The notes beneath the pieces are model-generated. The model did not search any database and was not told where the DNA came from. It saw only the letters and a program-made list of their open reading frames with translations. 64,000 nucleotides of DNA from Chytriomyces cf. hyalinus JEL632 (taxonomy: Eukaryota; Chytridiomycota; Chytridiomycetes; Chytridiales; Chytriomycetaceae): assembly GCA_025435555.1 (NCBI GenBank), contig JAIWWG010000032.1, positions 62,001 to 126,000 on the forward strand, read 5' to 3'. Position 1 is the first letter of the stretch; every line of letters begins with the position of its first letter. Shown here piece by piece: positions 34,082-45,228 of the stretch. A program made the translations under genes and the position numbers.

Positions 34082-37000
34082 ATGAACACCGACGAACTGC
34101 ACCAAATCGCGGCCGACTTTCGGCGCCTTCGAACGGAAATGATGGAACGCGCTGATCAGATTCTCTCCTTGTTTGACTCTGCTCTCAAGCGAACATCGGT
34201 AGTGCGGACATCAAGCGAGCTGATCAACTACCTGGACTTGGGCATCCGAATCACCGAAGGAGACTATATGGCCAGCAAGCAGTCCACCAAGCCCTCCTCG
34301 CATAATTCGTTGTTTGCCGAGGAAGATAAGAAGTCTGCCGCCAGAAGTCTGGCAGTGTCGCAACAGACCGATCTCAACAGTTGGGGATTTCCGTCCATGT
34401 CGCGTTCAAAATCCAAAAAAGTACCGCAGCCAGTGGCGCGAACTCCAATGACGCAGACACTGAAGCACTCCATATCCATTGCATCAAGGAGAGGGACTAT
34501 TCTCGCTGGGCAAGCCGGATCGTCATCGCGTGCGTTGGAAGCTTCGTTGACCCCGCGACTAGAAAATTCTGACACCCCATCCATTTCTACGGCTCCGCCT
34601 CTCCCTCAGAAACTGCTTGTAAATGAACCGCCGAAAAATCTCATGATCAATGTGTTGAGTGTCATGAAACCTCACCTTTCGATGGTGACTGAATCAAACT
34701 CGGCACAAGCCTCCTTCTCATCGATAGAACCGACAATGGTAGCATTGTCCCCCGAGCAGGCTTCAGGGAAAGTATTCCCACCGCAAAGTATTCAGCGAGA
34801 ATCTGTCACCGAATCTGTCAAATCCCAGCCAACCTCTCAAGATAAAGAGACCCGCCGCATATCCACTGAATTCAAATACATGCCGCGATTTATGCCGTTT
34901 TATTCTTCGTCTTTGAGGGCAAATGGATCACAAAACTCATCAATGGATTCTGCCTCTGACTCGGGATTTTCGTTCGCTGCTCCTCCTCAATCAGAGACAG
35001 CACCCCAAAAACCTGGTCAGCGTCTCGCTTCCCGCACAAGAGAATCCAGTTTAAGGGGCCCACCACCTTTGCCGTTCTCCGGCTCCGGCGATCTTCAGAA
35101 AAAAGTGACTCAGCACACGCTCCTCATATCTTCGGGTTCAGATAATCATGCCGCGAAACGAACGCTCACAAAGAAAAAACTACAAGGTCCACCTCCAAGC
35201 TCTCTCTCATACTTTTTTCTATTTCCCGCGTTTGATCACAAAGGCCGGCGGATTTCATTAGATTCGCTGGCTGCCTTTGGAAGCCTGCAACCTGAGTTTC
35301 ATGTGAATGGAATCCATTCTCGCTCTCTGTTTTCAAATATTTGGGATCTGGCGTTGGGGTGTAAGTCCCTTCTATATTTATGGTGGTTTCTACTGATGTG
35401 GCGAGTAAAGTAACGCGTTCAATTCCAGTTTTCATGTTTGTCCTGCTCTGGCTGATTCCGTTTGTAGCCGCCTACAACCCAATCTACGAGTTTTGCGACG
35501 TGAATATTCTGTCCATATCCATCTCGTTCGTTCTGCTGTGCGATTCAGCCGTCGCTCTTATGACGCCGCAGCTGCTTCGCGGTGAGTCCAGTTTCGATGT
35601 TGGAGAGTACGAAAAGGCGCGTCCAGTTCTGCCAGTGTGGCTGAACCACTGGCTTAGAAGTAAATTCGCCATTAATTTAATAACGATCGTACGTGTGCTT
35701 TAATGTGTACCATGGATTGATTTAACCTGACTGCCGGAAACCCTTTTCATAGATCCCGTTTTCCGTCTTCTTCAAAACCCACATGCACAATGAATTTCTG
35801 CTCTTCATTTCCTTGATCCGCGGTTTCAAACTATGGAGCCATTTCTCTCGCTCTCCAGCCATTGTGAATTTGGCGTGGCGCTTGGATGATCTTGCCGGAA
35901 CTTCCGTTTCACGAATCATTCCCCTCACGAGTGGAATCTTTTGGTTCATTCACTGCAACTCATGTACCATCTTTATGATGGGTCGCATGACGGGATTTGT
36001 CGGATGGAGGGCCATGTGGCCATTGCTGGATTCTGCAACCCTGTTTGAGACGTACATTTGGACATTTTACAAGGTACGTTGTTTAGAGTTTGCCGCGTGT
36101 GAAAACTGCGCCATTTTTAGTTTGACGAGATCTTGCAAATAGGCTGTCGGCAATATGTTTCCAACCTCATTCAAGTAAGTTTTCTATCCTTGAAAGTACC
36201 AGTACTGAATCTTTCGCAGTCCCTGGACAGCATCCGAACAGATTGCTTCCTTGGTTTACATTATTTTCGCGGCTGTTGTGGCAAGTGATCCCTCCACCAT
36301 GGCCATGCTAAAATTAAACCAATGCACATCTCTCAGTATGCGATATTCCTCGGGGCTATATCCTCAGCAGTTATGGCAATGAATCCATCTGGCCGCTTGT
36401 TTGACCAGAAAGTTGGAGAGCTTCGCGATTACATTCGCTCGAAAGATTTGAGCAAAGAAACTGAGGCTCGACTCCTCACGTACTATGAATCACGGTACCG
36501 CGGCAAATACTTTGAAGAAGATGCACTACTTTCAGACTTGAACGACTCGTTAAAGGCGGTTTGTACTCCTCTACTTTTTGATCAACTGGCTGGACTCATG
36601 AATTCACAACACAGGAAATATTGCTTCAAAATACACGGAAACTGATCATGAACGTACCGTTCCTAAAACGAAGTGTAGGCGATGGACGAGACGAGTTATT
36701 TATGGGAAGGATAGCAGGCGCGCTGCATTCCATAAACTTTATTCCAGGGGATTACGTCACGAAGCAAGGAGACTCTGGATCAGATATGTACTTTATTCTA
36801 AACGGAAAGGCAGAGGTTTATGTGGGTGAGAGACTTGCTGTGACGTTAGGAGCCGGAGCGTATTTTGGAGGTAAAATCTTTCAACCCCATTTCCATTCTT
36901 GACTTTTGGTTGACGATTAGTTTTGTTTTTTGCAGAGTTTGGACTCATTACAAAAACGCTGCGGACGGCAACTGTTTTGGCGATTTTGCCAAGTTTAATG

Positions 37001-37117
37001 TACAGACTGACGTACGCGGATTTCCACGACATTCTCAACGATTTCACCGACATGAAGATCTTGATTGATTTGCTTGCGGAGGAACGAGAACGCGTGTTAC
37101 GCCAAGAAGGCCGGTAG
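34082..37117 (+). CDS. HCN-like cyclic-nucleotide-gated channel, intact tandem copy 2, atypical pore
   Basis: Eight exons (34082-35360, 35429-35688, 35753-36073, 36143-36174, 36220-36280, 36337-36558, 36615-36870, 36936-37117) give 870 residues. A Ser/Pro-rich N-terminus of about 420 residues precedes S1 (FVLLWLIPFVAAY), S2, S3, a weakly charged S4 (IRGFKLWSHFSR), S5, the pore and S6 (YAIFLGAISSAVMAMNPSGR). The C-linker (ELRDYIRSKDLSKETEARLL, YRGKYFEEDALLSDLND) is clearly HCN-type, and the cAMP/cGMP pocket has FIPGDYVTKQGDSGSDMYF and YFGEFGLITKTLRTATV with the phosphate-binding Arg. Where HCN channels have CIGYG this one has MFPTSF, so ion selectivity is unclear. Exon 5 ends in a GC donor (GCAAGT). 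It probably acts in the zoospore plasma membrane. Confidence 0.88.
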
Positions 37118-37876
37118 TCCTTTGCATGTGGTTTTCTTGTGTTGTATTGTATAGATTGGGCATTTTATAGATCGGGGTTACGTTGGATCTCCGAAGAATC
37201 TTTGAATTCTGTTTTGGAAACTTGTCAATTCGAATCATGACCCCAACGAAATAAACCACATCAAACGAAAAAGAGAATCTCGAGTTATTTACATGTTGTG
37301 TTGTGTGGTTCGACAGGAACGCCCACTGTGAAGTTATTCACGGGTTGCTTTGTTTATCGACACAGTAGTGCGTTTCTTGCGAGAACCCCCATGCGCGCGC
37401 GCACAGCGGCAACCTTATGGGTGGACATATGGAGAATTGGGTTGAGTCTGTTTATTTTTTAAGTGATGACGGCACCTCCAGCAAAAGTACGCGCAAGAAC
37501 GACCGGCATGCACACACGTGACGCGCAACAGCAGTTGGACCAATCAGCAGAATAGTATGCTCACTCTGGGAGTCATAACAAGTCCCGTGTCGTGTCTGAT
37601 CACCCAATTATGAGTCGAATCACCTGACGCCTGATGGCATTCATCTGTTTGAAGGTCAGTTCTGTCCGAGCTCATGTTCGTTGAACACACTTGTAGTTCT
37701 GCGCGTGTCGACTTCACATTGGCTGACACTAAGCAATGCCCTGATTTTATTTACTTCTTGCCCTTACAGCAGGCGAATTAGGGTTGCGAAGAGTGTGTGA
37801 CGGTTGGTGCTGTATCGAAAAGACTGAGAAGTCTGTGTTTTGACATTCTCGACAATTTTATTTCCTTTTTTTTTAG
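37118..37876. other. Intergenic region after the channel genes
   Basis: About 750 bases, mostly without a readable gene. It contains GTAAATAACTCG on the minus strand (37281-37292), a motif that recurs near several starts. A candidate short first exon for the following reading frame is ATGTTCGTTGAACACACTT at about 37677, with a GTAGTT donor, which would fit the phase of the exon at 37877, but support is thin. Confidence 0.35.
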
Positions 37877-38037
37877 ATTTTCCCAAGTTTACGGATTGGG
37901 TGACAAACATGATCAGTTGGAAGGGTTTTGCGGCAGATGGGGCTGCATTTGTTCAATACAGCGCCACCAAGTTCTTCTGGTCGCGTCTGATGGGCCACAA
38001 CTCTTTTTCCACTCCAAAAGTCACGTCAGCAGAGTGA
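37877..38037 (+). CDS. C-terminal exon of a small unidentified protein
   Basis: After a strong acceptor (TTTTTTTTTAG at 37876) one frame reads FPKFTDWVTNMISWKGFAAD, GAAFVQYSATKFFWSRLM and GHNSFSTPKVTSAE to a TGA. The aromatic, amphipathic composition and clean acceptor suggest a real last exon, perhaps of a small organelle protein. The first exon is uncertain. The following 38038-38325 contains only the RPC53 upstream region, with A/G-rich sequence (AAAAAAGAAAGAAAGAAA) just before that start. Confidence 0.45.
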
Positions 38038-38325
38038 TCACAACATAGCGCTTGGTCATCTTGGCAGCGCCGCCGAGTTGCTTAAAAGGTTTCTGTCACT
38101 TTCCATCAATTTATTGGGCTATTTTAATGTGCTGTTGGAGTTCGTGGACTTGCCGCTGCGGATCACGATAATCTCACAATCGCGTCCGTGAGAGTTTCAG
38201 CGGTGATTTTGACTAAGGAGCAGAACTAAATCGTAGTCATGGGTATCGTTCAAGAGTGACATTGGTGAGGCGATGTAGTTAAATAATTGACGTAAACATT
38301 TAAAAAAGAAAGAAAGAAACGACAA

Positions 38326-39763
38326 ATGCCGCCCCGTCTGCAATCACTCCGGGACCGCCGACAAGCAGCATCCGCGCCCGCTCCCACAGAGCCACCTCCG
38401 GCTCAGGCTGAGGCTGCGAATGACGAGCAAACGAATGAAACCGCTGACAATGTCCTGACTGAAAACACGACTACATCAACAGCAAGCGTCATTCCCAAAC
38501 AAGAGCAAGATGCATCATCATCGTTATCATCGTCTTCAATCAGTGGAGCGAAACCTGTGTTTAAACCCTCGTTGAAGCCGAAACCCGCGTTCAAGCCCAA
38601 TTCGGCTGATGTCGCGAAGGCGAAAACAACAAAGGGACTCGCTGGCTCTGTAGATGATGTATGGGCACTTGCATTTATCTGCAATATCTGTTTCGCAGTT
38701 GTGGTGAATGAAGTTCCTTTATTTGTAGGATGCCTCCGCATCCAGAAGCAAGGACCGAGGAGGGCGTCCACGCCGAGAAATGCTCCCCCGGCCGCGAATT
38801 GAAGACACCATGTTACCCTCGAACCTTTCTGGAAACGTAAAAGTCGGAACCAGTCGTCCCGGAGCAGGTGGAGGTGGCGGAGGTGGCGGAGGGGGTGGTG
38901 GGAGTGGTGCGATGGGAAGTCGAGGTGGATTTGGATCGGGCGGTGGAGAATCGGAGCGTGAGGTGAAGCCAGAACCAATGATGGGTTTCGCGGAAGATTC
39001 CATGCTTGAGGGAAAACTGGACGAGCGGGATCTGGTCATGATGGCAGATAGTTTTGCTGTGGGTGATGAAGATGCGCCCGTGAGTTTGGGATGGAGTCGA
39101 CGGATCAAAGATCGTGAGCATTTTCTGGGTGAGTGTTCATGGTATTTTCGAAATCATTTCAAGCAGTAACTGATGCATTAATGCACTTCAGCTGGAAAGG
39201 CAGCTGCCAAGGCGAAGACAGATAGCATGGCGCTGGATGGCGAGGGCGAAAAAGAAATGCAAACCTTCAATGAGTTTGTTCAACCTGAGGTATCCCATAC
39301 GCGTTGGTACTTGCGCAAACCCAAGGCAGGCAACTCATAAAAATAACTTTCGTTTCCAGCAAAAGCAACTCTTTTTTTTTCAACTGCCAAAGAATTTACC
39401 ATACTTTGACGGAATCGAAACAAGTCTTGCAGGTGGATCTATTCAGACGCGTGATGCCACAGCGGACACAGACATGACACCAAAGGCGGAGGGGGTGATT
39501 GGAAAAATCCTTGTACATCGGTCTGGCAGAATGAAGCTCGTGTTGGGAAGCATTACTTTAGATGTGAGCCTTATTAGTGCGATTCGAAAAGACGCTCATA
39601 AACTGATGTATCTCGTTATTTCATGCAGGTGGATGTGGTACCATATTCGGATTGTGTCCAGGAAGCTGTTGCGATCGATTCAGCAGCAAAAACATCATGC
39701 ATTCTTGGCCGAGTTTCAAAGCGTTTCATTTGCACGCCAGACATCAATGATTTGCTGCATTAA
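38326..39763 (+). CDS. RPC53: RNA polymerase III subunit RPC4 (RPC53)
   Basis: Exons 38326-38658, 38729-39128, 39192-39289, 39360-39563 and 39629-39763 give 389 residues. The N-terminus is disordered and rich in Ser/Pro/Lys, with a (K)PxFKP repeat, then RGGRPRREMLPRPRIEDTM and a long Gly run. The conserved C-terminal RPC4 domain shows QKQLFFFQLPKNLP, GVIGKILVHRSGRMKLVLG and, after the last splice, VDVVPYSDCVQEAVAI and CILGRVSKRFICTPDI. RPC4 with RPC5 (Rpc37) forms the subcomplex for Pol III termination and reinitiation. A polyadenylation-like AATAAA directly follows the TAA. Confidence 0.9.
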
Positions 39764-39837
39764 TAAAACACATGCGCGTTCAATTGTTTCTTTGGCCTTT
39801 TGCCTCAAAATTTATACTTTTGGTTTTTATTTTTATT

Positions 39838-40637
39838 TCATCTGGCACCAGGCTCGCCGTTCTTCTCAGAAGGCCCTGAATTTGGTGACTGTCCGGCAGC
39901 TTCCCTCGCTTCGACATCTTTCTGATGTGCAACAATTCCATCCAATTGACCGCGTGCAACCAAGTCATGCAGTCTTTCCATGTTGACAGCAAGCACAGTT
40001 TCTCCATCTTCATTTTCGTGCAAGTCTGCGGCCGTGAGAACGTGCATTAGTTCTTCTTCCGAAATGGACGGTTGAATGGCAGGCTCGCTTGCATTTGCCG
40101 ACGTGTAATCGGGGGTAAACTCTGATGAAAAATAATTGGTGTTCAATCACATTGCAACGAAAGCATAAAAACAAACCTTTGAGAAACTCAACCAACTCAA
40201 CAAATCCCTCCTCGTCGGCCGCTTCAATCGCCAATTTTCCCTCACTGTTGCGCATGGCTGTCAGTGCTGCGCCGCCCGTTTCGTGCGCGAGAAGCAGGTG
40301 CGCCATCTCAACTGTCTCTGTCACGTGCAGCGCAGTGTCGCCGTCGTGATCCGCAAGCGACGCGTTTGCATTCGGCTGAGCGAGGAGGAACTGCATCAAT
40401 GAGATGTGGCTGAGTTTGTGTGGGATTGTTGAGTATGAGAGGAGATGGATAAATCAGGTGGAGATGGATAAAATCGTTACTTGTAAGATGCGGCGGCGTG
40501 GAAGACAGAGTAGCCGAGATCGTCCTGGTCCGTCACGCTGCAGCCGTTAGCGAGGTAGTACTCGACCAAGTCTTGACGCCCATCTGAGGCTGCAATGAAA
40601 ATGTTGTTGCCTTCGAGTTCTTCGTTGCTGAATCCCA
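39838..40637 (-). CDS. Ankyrin-repeat protein (YAR1-like)
   Basis: Three exons read from ATG 40637: NNIFIAASDGRQDLVEYYLANG, then DDLGYSVFHAAASY, an intron, NHISLMQFLLAQPNANASLADHDGDTALHV with HLLLAHETGGAALTAMRNSEG and KLAIEAADEEGFVELVEFLK, an intron, then an acidic tail with EEELMHVLTAADLHENEDG. That is about three to four ankyrin repeats in roughly 210 residues, the size and layout of Yar1, the dedicated chaperone of ribosomal protein uS3. The Yar1 match is by architecture only; other small ankyrin proteins look similar. Convergent with RPC53, with about 75 bases between the stops. Confidence 0.75.
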
Positions 40638-40716
40638 TTTTCTTGATGAGAAAAAAAAAAAGAATGAAACAACCAAAAAATGTCCATGTCCGATCCTGTT
40701 TTATTATTTCCAAGTT

Positions 40717-42521
40717 TTAAACGTCATTCTCCGACTGTCCAGCGTCTTCCTCGTCCTCATCGTCCTCCTCCGCCGGGTGTCTGTGCAAATGCGGGTCGTC
40801 TTCATCGAGCTCGTCATCGCTGTCCGAGTTTCCGTCTTCCTTCCTGTCAATCAAGTCTCCGGACGACAGCTTTTCCGCCAGTTCAGAAGGACCGTCGTCG
40901 TTACGTGTAGCTGCTCTGCTTCTTCCCTCCCCTGGTCTGCGATCCCGGATTTCGCGCGTGTCCTCCGCAGTCTCAGCATCGCTCGATTCTCCGTCTGATA
41001 TACCTACAGATATATCTTCACCCTTTTATATGATTTTGTAAGTTCCGCTCGCCGATAATAGACATATAATACTCTCAGACCTCGCTATCGCCGTCAGGAT
41101 CTTCGGCTCCATCCGAGTCTGAATCTTCCATGTCACTCTTTTTCATGCGCTCTCGACGACCGGCAGCTGAATTTTGAAAGTCGCGTTTAGGAATAGGACT
41201 AAGGTGATCTCGTTCTCATGCTACCATGCGGCCTGCTTGGTCTCCCGCCAGCGCCGTTCACAGACTCGTGCATTTCTTTATCACCGCGAAGCAGCTGCAT
41301 TTCTTCTTCGCGCAGGCGACTTTGCATCTTTTTCAACGATTGCTCGGTTTCCTAATTTTGTTTGTAATTCAGAATCTTGCTTTTGTTCAACAGCAATGGT
41401 TGTCACCTCAAACTTGTCTTGTTCAATTCGATCGTGTTCGTCGAGCTGCTGTTCCAGGTATGAAAGGTTCCTGAACTTGTCCATGTAAATTTCGTGAAGC
41501 TTGACCATATCGACTTCGATTTTTTCGTATTCGTCCATGTACGCTGGCCTGCAATTCATCGAACGGCGAAGGTGAGATCACATGAACGAAGGGTACCCAT
41601 AAACAGAGTAATAATAATCACCGTACGCCTTGCAAACTCTTAAGTCTCTTTTCAGCCCTCTCCAACTCTATCTTTCTTTTCTCAATTTTGGCTACAAGAT
41701 TATTTTCGTCCGAACTCAACCCCTCCAACCCAGCACGCGTCTCTGCAATCTGCTGTTTAAGGGCTTCGATTGCACTCATGACTGCCTTCTCCATGCTGCG
41801 CAAATCAAACGGCCGCGAAATGACTTGCTGACGAATATCGCGCAGTTCGAGTTCGAGTTTCAAGCTGTCGTAGAGTTTCGAGCCTTGATCTGTAATAGAC
41901 ACAGCTAACGTGCGGCAGGATTTCAGTTGCGCGAGGCGCGAAGATATGTCGAGAGGCGGTTGAACGAGATTATCCTGCGAAATCGCGTGAGTCGCATTTC
42001 TTTGCGTTTCACCAGCGACAGAAAAATTCAAACTTACAAAATCGTCGTTCTTGTGCATTCGGTTGGCTTCATATAAAAGTGATGCGATTTTGTAGAGTTC
42101 TTGAACGGCGTATCCATCGGCGGCGTATAATTTTCGAGTGTTCAGTTTGATGTTTGCTTTTGAAGCCTGCATGCCACAAGGTCGATAGTATTTGATGTCA
42201 ACGGTAGGCTCTGGATGACATCAGCAAGCGAATGAGATACCATAAAAGTCGCGATGGACTTGATTAAGTGGACACGATCTTGTTCCGTTTCAATGTCGTC
42301 CAAAATATCGACAGATGGATCGTAGCTGGAAAAAGAATAAGCAAGGCTATGAGTGAGCCAAATGTTGATGGGCAGCAGCAAGAATGGTACTTTTTGACAA
42401 GCCAGAACAGAATATCAGCAACCGCGTCAAAGTTGGACTGTCTGAACGAGTCCATGGAGATGAGACGCGGGTATCCGAGTGCGCGCATCTTTTCGGTGAA
42501 GCTGCGAAGTTCAGATCTCAC
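40717..42521 (-). CDS. CLUAP1: CLUAP1/IFT38, intraflagellar transport complex B subunit
   Basis: Blocks follow human CLUAP1 closely: [110 protein letters not shown] and [17 protein letters not shown], then an acidic Asp/Glu/Ser tail ending GQSENDV. At least six introns interrupt it. The N-terminal calponin-homology-like domain binds other IFT-B2 subunits; the protein is needed to build cilia. Its presence shows the organism makes a flagellum. The first codons (MSFRD-like in animals) are not found in frame before 42521, so a short upstream exon is missing from this model. Confidence 0.9.
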
Positions 42522-42599
42522 TTCTGTATGCCAGACAGGCAGAAGCGCGGAGATGCATGGACGCTGTCTCTGTTAAACAAAAGGCTTAACTCCTTCGTA

Positions 42600-45200
42600 A
42601 AAACCAGGCCACCGCCAATTGCCGCCACGTACGCTTCCACCTATCCTCAAAGCACGCTGGCTCCATCCGTGTGTGGAATGCACGCATCTCATCAATAAAG
42701 ACGGCGCCGTGAATGCGCTCACTGTGCGTGTCAAGGACGAGATCGTCGTTGCTGGTGTGTCTGTCCGAGGTCGCGTGTTTGTCTACGCTGCGTCGTTATC
42801 CGTACTTCCTTTCATGTGGAGAAGTATCAATGAGCTGTGCGCAAACGTAAACTGTCTGGACTGGAGCCACGACGGTATGAACACTTGTTCCGCAGCTAAG
42901 TTACTCTGACGCGCGCTCTTAGCTTCACATCTGATTGCTGGTTGAGCAAACTGCCATTTGTGGAATATTTGTCAAGACACGGAGAGCATACTCATTTGAG
43001 ACCAACCGTGAGTTTTTCAGTGTCTGCGTCCAAGCTTTCGAAATGTCAATTTCCCATCATCAAACTTCAGCGCCGCATCACAAGTATCCAAAATCGTCTT
43101 TTCGCCCGATTCCAAATTCTTTGCGTCTCTCGCAGAGGTACTAGCCTTATCAGTGAAGTGATGCAACACCTCTCTGAATGCATATTCCAGAAGGACAGAT
43201 TTCTGAAAGTGAGGCACAAATCAGATCAACTGAAAGGTGAGGGATTTTGAAATTATCGTTGCATAACTATGAACAATCTCTAAACCCGTGACAGAAATCG
43301 GTTTCGGCTTTGTGTACATTTCCCATCCAATACCTGTGGTGAGCTTCGAGTGGAGATATGCTCACTAAGGCGCTGTTTCGAATTCTTTCAGAGATACGCA
43401 ACCACCGAATGCGCTGATTTCAGTGATGCTTGACTCTGATGCGCGCATTTGAGTCCTCAGCCACGTATCCGTTTGCGTATTCAAGTTCGTCAGGCAACCA
43501 TGGCAATTCAAACATCAATTCGGGCACCGTTCCTGCACCAGTCGACTTTCAAATGCGCGCAGCGATTGTTACTGACGCGAAAACAACAGTTCATTGGATT
43601 CAACCGTACGCAGTATCAAATGCCTTTGCATACGCATCGCATGGCCCGCGGCGTGCATTATCGAAATCGAAACTTTCTGCGAGTAGTTCTGGAATGGGTC
43701 TCTCAGTGGAGCAGGACGAAGATGGGCCAGCTCTTTTGTTTGGTGTGGCAGAGAAAGGCGGGATTCGACGTTGGGAATTCCGGGATTGATGGAGGTGAGC
43801 AGATTGCAACATCGCAGGATTCCAAAAGTGTTGCTGATGCTCAAAACCGTCTATGGTACCCAGGCGCAATTGGACATTGAGGCGTTTCAAGGGCGAGTGG
43901 AAGTTTCGCACATTGCGAAACTGGATTCAGATACTTATTGAATATATGTCCCTTGATTCATTTATCATTTCAAACTATACCAACCAAGCTTTCAGCCATC
44001 TATTTTCCCACCGCAATTGAGCATTCTCGCGCATTCCCCATCCAGCGGATTACTCAATGTTTTCAGTTTGAATCTTGACGAGTTTTTGGGCACCCACAGT
44101 GAAAATGTGTCGCGCTTTCAGCTGGGTGCCTCTTGGTGCCGGCATATGGCCGGAACTTGGACGCGCGAATTTTTCCTTTCTCCCAACTTGGGTTTGATTG
44201 TCAGCGCTGCTTCAGTCAGTGTGGCAGGAGATGTTGCGTACTTAAGTTGTGTGAACGATGTTGTGGTAAATTGGTTGAATCATCTTATATTTGCTTGCAA
44301 CTAATACGCATACCCTATCGAATGCCAGAATAATTCGCGGGTTTCAGAAGATTTAGATCTTATTACTCGATCAGATTATGAATATGTCACCGCATCAGAT
44401 TGGAAGTTTCACGAAAAGCCATCTCGACTTCTTGATTGAACATTTGACGGAACATCAAATCCTGCTCCCGTATTTATCTGCCAAAGATCAAACTAAGTTA
44501 TTCGCAATAATGGACTCGTTTGTGCAAGTGGAGCAGCAGAAGCGATCCATTGATGAGAACGGCGCCCGTTTTGTGTGTTTTGCAAGGCTGCTGTTGTCTG
44601 CACTTCCTGTCGTGGAGGGGAAAGCTGTGGCTGTTTCAGAATCGCTTTCAACGAGAGATATTTCATGGGCTTTTTACTCTGATTCTCAGGTGCGCGCTCG
44701 TAACTTGCTGTCCAGCTAATAATGAAATACTTAAGGATATTTTGGCAGATTTCACAAACCAATCGTTCAACGGAAAACCTCTCTGGAAAGATGTTATTTT
44801 TGACGTGCGTCAGATGCGTCACCGCGAAACCTTCCGCGCGCATGAGCCCATAGTTAAATCTCTGTTTGTCGATGACAGCAACGGATTGCTGATTTCCGGT
44901 GCAATAGGCGGTGAGATCAAGGTCTGTAAGAACTCAATTTTCCTCATTTAAATCCAGGTGAGGGATTTGGAAATGTTTGGAAATGAAGGACGGAATGCGG
45001 ATGAATCAGCCCTATCCCGTCGTGGGTTCCTAGGAAGTTCAGAGAAAGCAAGCGGAATGTCGACATGCGGAGTGATGCGGATTTCAGTGAATGATAACCG
45101 CATTTACACATGCGGCGCCGACGGGTCCTTGTCACGCTGTCAGACAAAGTGTGGCGTCGGAGAAAATTGTCGGAGAAACAAAATAACCTCAAAAAACTAA
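42600..45200 (+). pseudogene. RAV1: Shrunken relic of RAV1/rabconnectin-3 (DMXL), V-ATPase assembly regulator
   Basis: In order along 2.6 kb: propeller 1 pieces (INKDGAVNALTVRVKDEIVV, LDWSHD, KIVFSPDSKFFASLAE, FGFVYISHPIPV, PPNALISVMLDSDARI), a VHWIQP and LLFGVAEKGGIRRWEF block, a RIPKVLLMLKT block, propeller 2 start (LNVFSLNLDEFL), the Rav1 core (HQILLPYLSAKDQTKLFAIM, VEQQKRSIDENGARF, STRDISWAFYSDSQ) and the DMXL-type C-terminal repeats (ETFRAHEPIVKSLFVDDSNG, NDNRIYTCGADGSLS). Order and identity fit Rav1/DMXL, but those proteins have about 1,300-3,000 residues, so most of the middle is gone. Several in-frame TGA codons occur (for example after LIAG, ILI and DARI), and WD-repeat Trp is replaced by Arg twice (LKVRHK, IKVRDL). 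Intron borders are still visible. Confidence 0.72.
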
Positions 45201-45228
45201 ATTTCTGGCGCAATCAAAACACAATAAA

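Noticed and set aside
38719-39108. Minus-strand poly-proline frame opposite RPC53
   Set aside because: It is the antisense of the Gly run in RPC53; no independent support.
42900-43460. Idea that TGA is read as Trp, or is edited A-to-I, in the RAV1 relic (one TGA stands where WD-repeat Trp is expected)
   Set aside because: Other genes in the window end with ordinary TGA stops (PHO89, ECH1, RPC copies of other families), the remaining TGAs fit Arg better than Trp, and Trp is also replaced by AGG in two repeats. Decay explains all of it more simply.
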